Source: Kocuria soli (GTDB lineage Bacteria; Actinomycetota; Actinomycetes; Actinomycetales; Micrococcaceae). Taken from it: a DNA stretch of 64,000 nucleotides. Below, piece after piece: positions 32,664-40,350 of the stretch. The notes under the pieces are model-generated. The model did not search any database. It saw only the letters and a program-made list of their open reading frames with translations, and was not told where the DNA came from. The stretch lies in assembly GCF_003797835.1 (NCBI RefSeq), contig NZ_RKMF01000011.1:1-64000 (forward strand), in the 5' to 3' direction. Position numbers and translations under genes: made by a program. The number at the start of each line of letters is the position of its first letter. Positions within the stretch are counted from its first letter, which is position 1.

Positions 32664-33447
32664 GACCGTGACGCAGTTCGACCGTCTGTGGCCGGATCCG
32701 GGTCAGGTCTCCCCCACCGAACTGCGCGAAACGTACCTGTCCACCTGGCCGGACTCCCGCGATGGCGCGGTGGCGATGATGATTTCCTCCCTGGACGGCT
32801 CGGCCGTGCTGGACGGGGTGTCCGGCGGGCTGTCCTCTCCCGCGGATCAGCTGCTCATGGACCTGCTCCGGAGCGTGGCGGACGTCGTGGTGGTGGGTGC
32901 GGGGACCCTGCGGGACGAAGGCTACGGCGGTCTCACTGTGTCCGAGGATTCCGTCGCCTGGCGGACTACGCACGGGATGGACGAGCACCCCACCCTGGCG
33001 GTGGTGTCCGCCGCCCTGGACCTGAGCGTTGACACCCCATTCCTGGCCCAGGCCCCGACCCGGCCGATCATCTTCACCGGTCCCGACGCACCGGTGGACA
33101 AAGTCCGGGAGCTGACCGAGGTGGCCGACGTCGTCGTGCTCGGCAGCGGGCCCGGAGCGGACCCCGAGCTGATCCACGACCATCTCGCCGACCGCGGGTA
33201 CCGCCGGGTGGTGTGCGAAGGCGGCCCCACCTTGCTCAGCCGCTGGTTCGCCGCCGAGCGAGTGGCCGAACTGCACCTGAGCCTGGCGCCTGCTCTGACA
33301 GGCGGCGGCGGGCAGCGCATTGTCCACGACGACATTCAGGACGACGCGACGGGGCAACCGGGCACGGCCCGGCACACGGAACTTCTCCAGGTGCTGCGGG
33401 ACGGCTCGATGCTCATGCTGCGGCAGCGTGTCCTGGCGGAGTCCTGA
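32656..33447 (+). CDS. RibD C-terminal-domain (pyrimidine reductase-like) protein
   Basis: This 263-residue protein has the dihydrofolate-reductase-like fold of the RibD reductase: AMMISSLDGSAVLDGVSGGL, ADVVVVGAGTLRDEGYGGL, PIIFTGPDAPVDKVREL, RRVVCEGGPTLLSRWF and LSLAPALTGGGGQRIV. The N-terminal deaminase of RibD is missing, so it is a stand-alone reductase domain of the Rv2671 type, some of which act on dihydrofolate. Coupling to folP2-like by an eight-base overlap would fit a pterin role, but this is inference. ATG at 32656; the frame extends upstream without homology. Confidence 0.85.
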   Translation: MPETVTQFDRLWPDPGQVSPTELRETYLSTWPDSRDGAVAMMISSLDGSAVLDGVSGGLSSPADQLLMDLLRSVADVVVVGAGTLRDEGYGGLTVSEDSVAWRTTHGMDEHPTLAVVSAALDLSVDTPFLAQAPTRPIIFTGPDAPVDKVRELTEVADVVVLGSGPGADPELIHDHLADRGYRRVVCEGGPTLLSRWFAAERVAELHLSLAPALTGGGGQRIVHDDIQDDATGQPGTARHTELLQVLRDGSMLMLRQRVLAES

Positions 33448-33474
33448 GCCGCACCACGCCCTAGGATCGCTGTC

Positions 33475-33942
33475 ATGCTGCGCATCCTCTTCGTGGAACC
33501 CGAGATCCCCGGCAACACCGGCAACGCGATCCGTCTGGCTGCGGTGACCGGGGCGGAACTCCACATCGTGGAGCCCATCGGGTTCAACTTCGACGACGCC
33601 CACCTGCGCCGCGCCGGTCTGGACTACCACGACCTGGCCGTCATGACCGTCCATCCCGACTTGGAATCGGCCTGGGCGGCCCTGCAACCGAACCGGGTGT
33701 TCGCGTTCACGACCACGGGGGTCACGCCGCACACGGAGATACAGTGGCGGGAGGACGACGTGTTGATGTTCGGCAAGGAGTCCCAGGGGCTCGCCGAGGA
33801 ACACAAGGCGGACCCGCACGTGACGCAGGAGGTGCGGATCCCCATGTTGGCCGCGCGGCGCTCACTCAATCTGGCGAACGCCGCGTCCATCGGCGTGTAC
33901 GAAGCCTGGCGTCAGCTGGGCTTCACCGGGGCCAAGCTCTAG
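33475..33942 (+). CDS. trmL: tRNA (cytidine(34)-2'-O)-methyltransferase TrmL
   Basis: The 155-residue SPOUT methyltransferase has the TrmL blocks LFVEPEIPGNTGNAIRLAA, LHIVEPIGFNFDD, VLMFGKESQGLAEE and the trefoil-knot segment VRIPMLAARRSLNLANAASI with GVYEAWRQLGF. It 2'-O-methylates the wobble base of leucine tRNAs. The ATG at 33475 lies 27 bases after the reductase gene in the same direction, so the three genes probably form one transcript. Its stop TAG shares the palindrome CTAG at 33939-33942 with the stop of htrA on the other strand. Confidence 0.95.
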   Translation: MLRILFVEPEIPGNTGNAIRLAAVTGAELHIVEPIGFNFDDAHLRRAGLDYHDLAVMTVHPDLESAWAALQPNRVFAFTTTGVTPHTEIQWREDDVLMFGKESQGLAEEHKADPHVTQEVRIPMLAARRSLNLANAASIGVYEAWRQLGFTGAKL

Positions 33943-35306
33943 CTCTGGGCGTCCTCCGCGTTGCCGACCGTCACGGTGACGGTCTCTTCCCGGCCGTCGC
34001 GGGTGTAGACCAGTTCGCCTTCGCCACCGGCCGGCAGTTCGCGCACGGCGGCGGTCAGTTCATCCGCGTCCTGGATCTTGTGCCCGTTGAAGCTTTGGAC
34101 GATGTCGTCCTTCTCCAGGCCGGCGTCGGCCGCCGGTGAGCCGTCCTCCACGGACTGCACGACGGCACCACCGGAGAAGACCTGGCTGTCGCCGTCGTTG
34201 GCTGGGGATGCCGAGACCGTGGCGCCCAGGTAGCCGTGGGTGGCTTCGCCGTTCTCGATGATCTCGTCGGCCACGCGCTTGGCATGGTTGATCGGGATGG
34301 CAAAGCCCACGCCGATGTTGCCCGCGGAGGACTCTCCGGAGGACGAGGAACCGGCGGAGGCGATGGCCACGTTGATGCCCATCACCTGGCCGTCCGTGTT
34401 GACCAAGGGACCACCGGAGTTGCCGGGGTTGATCGCCGCATCGGTCTGCAGAACGTTGAGGTACACGGATTCCGTCTCGCCCTGCGTGGAGCCCTGGCCG
34501 TAGTCGAAGAAGAAGTCGCTCCAGTCGCCCCGGCTGCTGCCGCCCTCGTCCTGGGTGTCGCCCTCCGTGGGGGTGTCGGGAACCGCGGAGGAGGCCACGG
34601 TAATGGTGCGGTCCGTGGTGGAGACGATGCCGTCCGTCACGGTGCCGGAAAGGCCCAAGGGGGCACCGATGGCGATGGTCGTGTCACCCACGTTGAGCTT
34701 CGAGGAGTCGCCGATCTCGGCCGGAACCAGGCCTTCGGCATCGACCTTGATGACCGCCAGATCCGAGAGCGGGTCGGTGCCGACGACGCTGGCCTCGGTC
34801 ACCGTGCCGTCGGAGAGCTGGACTTCAAGATCGGGATCGTTCGTCTGCCCGTCCAGCGTCACCACGTGCGTGTTGGTGAGGATGTGCCCTTGGTCGTCCA
34901 AGATCACACCGGAGCCCGAACCCGACTGGCTCCCGGACACGGAGGAGATGGTGACCACCGACGGCGATGCCTTGGCGGCCGACGCGGTGACCGCATTGAC
35001 ATCGTCCTTGTTGTTCACGATGAGGTCGGAACTGGCACCCTGGGTCGAACTGGTCAGTGCATCCGATCCACCGGCAGCCAGGTCGACCAGGCCGTAGGTG
35101 CCTGCCCCGACCAGAGCCGCCACCACCATGCCCCCTGCCAGGGTCTTGCGCCCGATCCCGCGCGAAGGAGCCTTGGGCTCCCCTGCCGCCTGGTGGGCGT
35201 CATAGGCGTCCGCGTAAGGGTTCTGGTTGACCATCGGAGCGGGCTGGTAGCCGTACTGATTGGGGTCCTGCGGGTTGGAACCGTACGGCTGGTGACCGTC
35301 ACTCAT
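33939..35306 (-). CDS. htrA: Membrane-anchored HtrA/DegP-type serine protease with PDZ domain
   Basis: The 455-residue protein has a Pro/Gln/Tyr-rich cytoplasmic head, a membrane span (LAGGMVVAALVGAGTYGLVD, about residues 55-75), a trypsin-like protease with catalytic His in LTNTHVVTLDG, Asp in SDLAVIKVD and Ser in NPGNSGGPLVN, and one PDZ domain near the C-terminus (GAVVQSVEDGSPAADAGLEK). An insertion rich in Asp, Gly and Ser, around EGDTQDEGGSSRGDWSDFFF, interrupts the protease. HtrA proteins degrade misfolded envelope proteins. AGGAG lies eight bases before the ATG. It is divergent from the membrane coiled-coil gene and pspA. Confidence 0.95.
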   Translation of the reverse strand: MSDGHQPYGSNPQDPNQYGYQPAPMVNQNPYADAYDAHQAAGEPKAPSRGIGRKTLAGGMVVAALVGAGTYGLVDLAAGGSDALTSSTQGASSDLIVNNKDDVNAVTASAAKASPSVVTISSVSGSQSGSGSGVILDDQGHILTNTHVVTLDGQTNDPDLEVQLSDGTVTEASVVGTDPLSDLAVIKVDAEGLVPAEIGDSSKLNVGDTTIAIGAPLGLSGTVTDGIVSTTDRTITVASSAVPDTPTEGDTQDEGGSSRGDWSDFFFDYGQGSTQGETESVYLNVLQTDAAINPGNSGGPLVNTDGQVMGINVAIASAGSSSSGESSAGNIGVGFAIPINHAKRVADEIIENGEATHGYLGATVSASPANDGDSQVFSGGAVVQSVEDGSPAADAGLEKDDIVQSFNGHKIQDADELTAAVRELPAGGEGELVYTRDGREETVTVTVGNAEDAQS

Positions 35307-35429
35307 GAACGGAACTCCTCATTCATCACGTCTGTGGACTGGGAACCAGTATCCCCCTCTGGCTGTGTCCACCCTGTGCGCGAGCCGGTGGGCAGCCGAG
35401 TGGGCATTCCCTGGCTGGGCGCATCGGCA

Positions 35430-35448
35430 GTTGGGTTAGTAACCCAAC
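35430..35448. promoter_or_regulatory. Palindrome between htrA and the coiled-coil membrane gene
   Basis: GTTGGGTT at 35430-35437 and AACCCAAC at 35441-35448 are perfectly complementary around a three-base centre. The site lies in the 209-base region shared by two divergent envelope-stress genes. Its symmetry suits a dimeric repressor or activator, but no regulator is known from the sequence. Confidence 0.4.
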
Positions 35449-35483
35449 CACGCCCACGGCGAATCATCACTGCGCACCCAGGT

Positions 35484-35508
35484 TTGACACCAACCCCCTC
35501 AGTAGACT
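35484..35508 (+). promoter_or_regulatory. Probable leaderless promoter of the coiled-coil gene
   Basis: TTGACA at 35484-35489 and TAGACT at 35503-35508 resemble -35 and -10 boxes, though the 13-base spacer is short. The -10-like box ends seven bases before the ATG at 35516 and there is no Shine-Dalgarno sequence. Transcription would then begin at or next to the start codon, as is common in Actinobacteria. Confidence 0.4.
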
Positions 35509-35515
35509 TCCCAGC

Positions 35516-37189
35516 ATGAGCACGTCTGCTGCGTTCGGAGTCCTGGGAGTCATCGGCTTGCTGGCCATCGTGTTGTCGGCCGGGCTGATCTCCTGGTCGC
35601 GCAGCCGCCGTCGTCGTAGCGGTCAGGCGCCCGCCGTCGCTGCGGATCCCAATCAGCGTTACGGCCCCGGTGGGGTTCCTGTTGAGCAATCGGCGGCCCA
35701 CACGGTGCCGCAGAACGCCCCCGTCCCGCTCCCGGAATTGCACAAGCGCGCCGGTGAGGCGCTGGTTTCGGCGGACAACGCCGTGCAGTCTGCTGAGCAG
35801 GAACTGGCCTTCGCCCAACTCCAGTTCGGTGACAACGCGGTGGGCCCGTATCAAGAGGCACTGAGTCAGGCAAAGGACCATCTGCAACATTCCTTCGCAC
35901 TCCAGCAGAAGCTCGAGGAATCGATTCCGGACACGGAGGCCGAACAGCGGGCATGGATCGGCGAGATCCTGGACCGTTGCCAGCAAGCCGCCCGGCCCTT
36001 GACGCAGCAGCGCGAATCCTTCAGTCAGCTGCGTGCCCTGGAAAGCAACATTCCGGCGGCAGCGCAGGCCGCAACGGCCGCCGTCGACGCATTGGCACCG
36101 GATCTGGAACAAGCCCAGGCCACCTTGGACCGTGTGGCCGCGCGGTATCTGGACTCCGCCTGGCAGACCCTCCCCGACAATCTGGCTCAGGCCAGGGACC
36201 GGGTGGACTTCGTGCACACCGCCGTTCGTCAGGCCGAGGCCCATCTCGAGAGTGGTGCCCGGTCGGAGGCTGCACTGGAGGTTCGCGCAGCGGAGCAGGC
36301 TGCAGCACAGGCCCGGGACCTGGTGGCCTCCGTGGAACGCGGGGCCCAGGATCTGGAACGCGCCGAGCAGTCCCTGCGGGATGCGGTGGCCGTGGCCCAA
36401 CGTGACGTGGCCGAGGCCGAGGCCGCCGCCCAGGTGGCCATGCGCACCGAACTGACAGGCAGTGCCGCGGGCGTGCGGTCCGTGCTCACCGGCATCCAGG
36501 CGGAACTGGCCGCCGGACGGTTCGACCCCTATTCGTTGGCCCACCGCCTGTCCGTGGTCACCACGGAACTCGAGAAGGCCCTGGGCGGGCTCCGGGAGGA
36601 GCACGAACGCGACCGAGCCGCCCGGGCCACTTTGGACCGCACCTTAGTCTCCGCTCAGGCCGCCGTGACACAAGCCCACGACTACCTGGGGGCCCGCCGC
36701 GGGGGCGTGACCGCACAACCGCGCACCCACCTGTCGGAGGCCGAACGGCATCTCTCCGAGGCGCAGCGGCTACGCAGCACCGAACCCTCGACCGCGCTCA
36801 ACCACGCCAACGAAGCCATCCGGCTGGCCACCTCCGCCCGCCAGGAAGCGCAGGACGACGTCTCCGGATTTCACGGGGGATACGGCGGCGGTTGGGGACC
36901 CATGGGCGGCCCCGGCTGGGGCGGCCACGGAGGCTACGGCCGAGGCGGGTACCGCCGCGGCTTCCAGGGATACGGCGGCATGGGCTCCCCCGGTCTGGGC
37001 GGGGCGGTGCTGGGCGGCATCCTCCTCGGCTCCGCATTGGACGGCTTCAACGACGGCGCCCCGAACGTGGGCGGCGACGTCGGCAACGCCATCGGTGAAA
37101 ACTTCGGCGGTGGCTTCGGCGATTCCGTGGGCGACGGTCTGGGCGAATTCCTGGGCGGACTGGGTGACTTCGGAGGCTTCGACTTCTGA
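35516..37189 (+). CDS. Coiled-coil membrane protein with Gly-rich tail, TPM-family-like but without the TPM domain
   Basis: The 557-residue protein has one N-terminal membrane span (FGVLGVIGLLAIVLSAGLIS, about residues 6-25), a basic stop (RSRRRR), a long helical/coiled-coil body rich in Ala, Gln and Glu (about 70-430), and a Gly-rich tail with GGYGGGWGPMGG and GFDF end. Actinobacterial relatives upstream of pspA usually have a secreted TPM domain before the span; this one starts at the span and seems to lack it. No catalytic motif was found. pspA follows 95 bases downstream, so a membrane-stress role with PspA is likely. No stop or frameshift marks a broken 5' end. Confidence 0.7.
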   Translation: MSTSAAFGVLGVIGLLAIVLSAGLISWSRSRRRRSGQAPAVAADPNQRYGPGGVPVEQSAAHTVPQNAPVPLPELHKRAGEALVSADNAVQSAEQELAFAQLQFGDNAVGPYQEALSQAKDHLQHSFALQQKLEESIPDTEAEQRAWIGEILDRCQQAARPLTQQRESFSQLRALESNIPAAAQAATAAVDALAPDLEQAQATLDRVAARYLDSAWQTLPDNLAQARDRVDFVHTAVRQAEAHLESGARSEAALEVRAAEQAAAQARDLVASVERGAQDLERAEQSLRDAVAVAQRDVAEAEAAAQVAMRTELTGSAAGVRSVLTGIQAELAAGRFDPYSLAHRLSVVTTELEKALGGLREEHERDRAARATLDRTLVSAQAAVTQAHDYLGARRGGVTAQPRTHLSEAERHLSEAQRLRSTEPSTALNHANEAIRLATSARQEAQDDVSGFHGGYGGGWGPMGGPGWGGHGGYGRGGYRRGFQGYGGMGSPGLGGAVLGGILLGSALDGFNDGAPNVGGDVGNAIGENFGGGFGDSVGDGLGEFLGGLGDFGGFDF

Positions 37190-37284
37190 GCACTGTCGCC
37201 ACCCCACATTGACCTCACCGCATCCGACACGAACCACTCGAACCACCTGAACGACCGTCAGACCCTGATCGAAAGGACGATCCC

Positions 37285-38052
37285 ATGAGTGCAAAGCAGT
37301 CCATCTTCGGGCGCGTGGCCCAGCTGGCCAAGGCCAACATCAATGCCTTGATCGACTCCGCTGAGGATCCGCAGAAGATGTTGGACCAGATGGTGCGTGA
37401 CTACACGCAGAACATCCGGGAGGCCGAATCCGCCGTCGCCACCACCATCGGCCAACTGCGGATGCTCGAACAAGACCACGCCGAGGACGTTCGGGATGCC
37501 GAGGAGTGGGGCAACAAGGCGCTTGCGGCGTCCACCCGCGCGGACCAGTTCCGGTCCGCGGGCCAGAGCACGGAGGCCGACAAGTTCGACAACCTGGCCA
37601 AGGTGGCACTGCAGCGTCAGATGCAGCACGAGTCCGAGGCCAGCGCATCGGCTCCGCAGATCGAGGCTCAAACGCGCGTGGTCGATCAGCTCAAGGACGG
37701 GCTGAACAAGATGCACGGCAAGCTGCAGGAACTCTCCGCCAAGCGGGACGAACTCAACGCCCGCCAGAAGACGGTCGCGGCCCAGGCGGCCGTCCAGGAT
37801 TCGCTCAAGGCCTTCGACGTGATGGACCCGCTCTCCGAGGTCTCCCGGTTCGAGGACAAGGTCCGCCGCGAAGAGGCGCGGATCGCGGGTCAGCAGGAAC
37901 TCGCGGCGTCGTCGTTGGACGCGCAGTTCGAGTCCCTGGAGGAACTGGGCCGGCAGTCCGAACTCGAGGCCCGGCTGGCCGCGCTCAAGGCCGGCGGATC
38001 GGGCAACGCCGCCAAGGACGGCGAGAAGATCGTGAGCTCCGAGGAGGTCTGA
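37285..38052 (+). CDS. pspA: Phage-shock protein A (PspA/IM30)
   Basis: The 255-residue helical protein is typical PspA: FGRVAQLAKANINALIDSAE, then EDPQKMLDQMVRDYTQNIRE, with the rest a long coiled coil (residues 40-200). It binds the inner face of the membrane and stabilises it under stress. AAAGGA lies upstream of the ATG. It follows the coiled-coil membrane gene on the same strand and ends in a strong hairpin terminator. The partner PspBC genes are not nearby; in Actinobacteria PspA commonly works with other partners. Confidence 0.95.
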   Translation: MSAKQSIFGRVAQLAKANINALIDSAEDPQKMLDQMVRDYTQNIREAESAVATTIGQLRMLEQDHAEDVRDAEEWGNKALAASTRADQFRSAGQSTEADKFDNLAKVALQRQMQHESEASASAPQIEAQTRVVDQLKDGLNKMHGKLQELSAKRDELNARQKTVAAQAAVQDSLKAFDVMDPLSEVSRFEDKVRREEARIAGQQELAASSLDAQFESLEELGRQSELEARLAALKAGGSGNAAKDGEKIVSSEEV

Positions 38053-38060
38053 GACGTGCG

Positions 38061-38106
38061 GGGTGGTTCCTGCCCGTCACCTTGAGGCGACGGGCAGGAA
38101 CCACCC
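38061..38106 (+). terminator. Hairpin terminator after pspA
   Basis: Perfect 18-base arms (38061-38078 and 38089-38106) with a 10-base loop begin eight bases after the pspA stop. The stem is GC-rich and no clear T-run follows, but size and position fit a terminator. The opposing nucleotidyltransferase gene ends at 38157, so the stem may stop transcripts from both sides. Confidence 0.75.
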
Positions 38107-38156
38107 TCACCGGCGCTCGTCAGCGACCGCGCCGGACGTCCAGACGCAATAAAGCT

Positions 38157-38795
38157 TTAGCGCTCCAGTGCGGCAAGGAGGTCCTCTGCCAGCAGCGCCA
38201 CGCTCTCGGACACGGCAGTTGGGTCACCGACCAACTCCTCAGCTGCACCGGCCATGAGGGACCCGCGGGCAGCTGCGCCATTGCCGAAGAGCTCGTCGAG
38301 TTGGATGATCGCCTCGCGAGTTACGTCCGCGCTGACACCTTCGTGCAAAAGGCGTTCGATCGCCGCAACGAACACCTGCGTCTCCACAGCCCGCAGCAAA
38401 CGGTAGACGTCGTGTGCGTCCTTGTTGTCACGCCTCGAAGGCGAGTCGATCCGGTCGTGGATCTTGTGCAGCTTGGCCACCAGCAGCGCGGCGGGACCAG
38501 CCACGGAGACCTCGAACTCCCGAGGGTGGACGGCAGGATCGCGAGCCCCGATGACCATCTTGGAGTTGTCGATCAACGCAGCCTCAATGCCACGGATCCT
38601 CCGCATCGACTTCGAGTTGTGCGGGTCCACCACGACATCACCGTCTGTGGTGAACTCGGCCAAGGCGATCTCCGTCGCACCCGTGTGGAGGTAGACGGCC
38701 TGCGCCCCAATAATGACGAGTGCGTCGCGGTGCAGTTCCAATGCCTCCAGCGCATCGAGCAGCCCCGTCCGCGCCAGCGCCACTTCGTCATTCAC
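38157..38795 (-). CDS. Nucleotidyltransferase-fold protein, AbiEii-like toxin candidate
   Basis: The 212-residue protein has a nucleotidyltransferase core: ALVIIGAQAVYLHTGATEIA (Gly30 loop), then AEFTTDGDVVVDP with the metal-binding pair Asp51 and Asp53 and a third Asp57. LLVAKLHKIHDRIDS and DNKDAHDVYRLLRAVE give the conserved Lys and Asp/His helices seen in AbiEii/MenT-type toxins. The GTG overlaps the stop of the upstream gene by eight bases, as expected for a coupled antitoxin-toxin pair. Such toxins transfer nucleotides to tRNA or other targets; the target here is unknown. Alternative: a house-keeping nucleotidyltransferase. Confidence 0.6.
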   Translation of the reverse strand: MNDEVALARTGLLDALEALELHRDALVIIGAQAVYLHTGATEIALAEFTTDGDVVVDPHNSKSMRRIRGIEAALIDNSKMVIGARDPAVHPREFEVSVAGPAALLVAKLHKIHDRIDSPSRRDNKDAHDVYRLLRAVETQVFVAAIERLLHEGVSADVTREAIIQLDELFGNGAAARGSLMAGAAEELVGDPTAVSESVALLAEDLLAALER

Positions 38796-39870
38796 GGCGC
38801 CACCGTTCTTCGTTGGCCTTCATCCACTCGATCAGGTAGTCGCCTTCAGCCGGTTCGCGGCCCGGCCCGTTGAGCAGGTCGGCTGCCACGTGAGGCGGCG
38901 CGGCCACCGGATAGCCCGCCTCAGCACGAACGGTATTGACGAACGGCACGTCACCGACGGTCTTGGGTTCGAGCAGGATGACGTTCGGAGCGGCGGCGTT
39001 GGGCCGGAGCCCCCACTGTTCGGAGGCCTCCTGGATGGACGAGACATAAACATAAGCGGCCTTGGCCGGGGCGTAGGTCGCCCACTCTCTCGCAGCCATC
39101 GAACCCGTGACGGCAACAGGGAACGTCGAGTCCTCCGCCAGGTTTCGGAGGAAAGACTCGACGCCGCGAGGCTCGATGAAGGCCATCGTGCGAGTTGTCG
39201 TCTGAAACGCGGCGTCAGCGCTCCATGCACGCAACAGTCGCTCCCAGTCGGTTACCCGGTAACGGGTGAGCTTCTTGACCACAAGGCCCTCACGCTCAAG
39301 GTAATCCAACACGCGGTAGGCGGCGCCAGTGGAAGAGCCGGAGGCAGCCACTAGTTCACGCACACTCCAATCGCGGCGGTAGTCCAGCAACGCGCGAGTG
39401 ACTCGCGCCGCAGGCTCTCCCTTCAGCGTGCCGCGAGGTCGACCCTTCCGCCAAGGGTCGCGGTCCTCACCGCTTTCCGAGATGAACACCGCGGGTGCAT
39501 CGATGACGACCCGGATGTTCCCGGTGGCGTCCACGTACGAGAGCCCTTGCTCCGCCAACGCTTCTCGTACCGATGGGGTGAGGTATCTGGCTGCGACGAC
39601 CGGAACGTCGGTGTGACCTGTCGTCATGCTGCGGGATTGATCAGTGACCCGACCGACGTCGCGACGCTCCAGGACCTGCTTGATCTCGACCACCAAACGT
39701 GCTGTGCGACCATCCGGGGCTTCGACGGTGATCTCCAGGTCCGGACGCGCCGTTCCTCGGTCTGGTTCAAGCGCCTCGACTGTCTTCCAGTTACGCGGCA
39801 GACGCTCACGCACGGAGGCTGCAACGATTCGCGCCGCCTCAGCGGCCGTAGGCGCGTCGCTGGTCGCCAC
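38788..39870 (-). CDS. PD-(D/E)XK-like plus winged-helix protein, AbiEi-like antitoxin candidate
   Basis: The 360-residue protein appears to have three parts. Residues 40-130 resemble a PD-(D/E)XK nuclease fold: Asp44 in RPDLEITVEAPDG, Glu62-X-Lys64 in LVVEIKQVLE, then QGLSYVDATGNIRVVID, a block I associate with the AbiEi-type family. Residues 151-215 are a winged helix: ARVTRALLDYRRDWSVRELV, SGSSTGAAYRVLDYLEREGL. The C-terminal part (about 225-360, PVAVTGSMAAREWATYAP, KAAYVYVSSIQEASEQWG) resembles AbiEi antitoxin domains. The GTG start gives 360 residues. The nuclease-like domain, if active, would be unusual for an antitoxin. Function is inferred from domain order and the downstream nucleotidyltransferase. 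Confidence 0.6.
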   Translation of the reverse strand: MATSDAPTAAEAARIVAASVRERLPRNWKTVEALEPDRGTARPDLEITVEAPDGRTARLVVEIKQVLERRDVGRVTDQSRSMTTGHTDVPVVAARYLTPSVREALAEQGLSYVDATGNIRVVIDAPAVFISESGEDRDPWRKGRPRGTLKGEPAARVTRALLDYRRDWSVRELVAASGSSTGAAYRVLDYLEREGLVVKKLTRYRVTDWERLLRAWSADAAFQTTTRTMAFIEPRGVESFLRNLAEDSTFPVAVTGSMAAREWATYAPAKAAYVYVSSIQEASEQWGLRPNAAAPNVILLEPKTVGDVPFVNTVRAEAGYPVAAPPHVAADLLNGPGREPAEGDYLIEWMKANEERWRRE

Positions 39871-40141
39871 GACTGGGCCCCCGTTCAGGTCCTGGGCTTG
39901 TTCCGCCGACGACGGAACACTCTATTTACCCAAACAAGAAAGCAGGAATGTTCGGGAAACACGCCAGCTCCACCGACAGCGGACTGAGCCGTTTTCCCGA
40001 ACAGCGAAGTCCTGGGCATCACGATGTACGACGAACTACTGGACGGTGTCCGATCGGATCCCCGCCTCACCAGGGTCTTCGGCAACCTGCAACGCGCTTC
40101 TGCGGAACAGCATCGAACAGGTTGACCACATTGCACGAAGA
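39871..40141. other. Spacer between the AbiEi-like gene and the tRNA terminator
   Basis: About 270 bases without a convincing gene. The first 100 bases are less GC-rich than the surroundings (for example CTATTTACCCAAACAAGAAA) and probably hold the promoter of the two-gene operon on the minus strand. A short ATG frame at 40024-40125 (33 codons) on the plus strand has no Shine-Dalgarno sequence and no known match. No direct repeat of the tRNA 3' end was found here by eye. Confidence 0.5.
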
Positions 40142-40176
40142 AAGGCCCGGTTCCTGGATTCCAGGAACCGGGCCTT
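40142..40176 (-). terminator. Hairpin terminator after the initiator tRNA
   Basis: Perfect 16-base arms (40142-40157 and 40161-40176) around a 3-base loop begin seven bases past the tRNA 3' end. On the minus strand the stem is followed by a T-rich stretch (TTTCTTCG), as in an intrinsic terminator. Confidence 0.85.
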
Positions 40177-40182
40177 CGAGAG

Positions 40183-40256
40183 TTGCGGGGGCAAGATTTG
40201 AACTTGCGACCTCTGGGTTATGAGCCCAGCGAGCTACCGAACTGCTCCACCCCGCG
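40183..40256 (-). tRNA. Initiator tRNA-fMet (anticodon CAT)
   Basis: On the minus strand the gene reads CGCGGGGTGGAGCAGTTCGG onward, with anticodon CAT in GGCTCATAACCC, T-loop GGTTCAAATCT-type sequence and 3' end CCCCGCAA. The first base C and the opposite A at position 72 do not pair, the hallmark of the initiator tRNA, as do the three G-C pairs in the anticodon stem. The 74-base gene lacks the encoded CCA end. A promoter and a terminator flank it. Confidence 0.95.
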
Positions 40257-40269
40257 GCGACAGATGACT

Positions 40270-40298
40270 ACTGTACGCACCGGATGACACCCATGCAA
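40270..40298 (-). promoter_or_regulatory. Promoter of the initiator tRNA
   Basis: On the minus strand TTGCAT (40293-40298) and TACAGT (40270-40275) are separated by exactly 17 bases. This is a good match to the housekeeping sigma factor consensus and lies about 14 bases before the tRNA start. Confidence 0.65.
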
Positions 40299-40307
40299 AT
40301 CGGGTGC

Positions 40308-40340
40308 CCCGCGCCGGGACGGTCTCCGCCCCGGCGCGGG
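40308..40340 (-). terminator. Hairpin after the UPF0182 gene
   Basis: Perfect 11-base arms CCCGCGCCGGG (40308-40318) and its complement (40330-40340) surround an 11-base loop. The stem begins 10 bases past the UPF0182 stop and lies before the tRNA promoter, so it should separate the two transcripts. No T-run is present. Confidence 0.65.
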
Positions 40341-40350
40341 TTGAGTGGTG

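Noticed and set aside
40024-40125. A 33-codon ATG frame between the AbiEi-like gene and the tRNA terminator
   Set aside because: No Shine-Dalgarno sequence, no known match and low predicted value; kept only as a note on the spacer.
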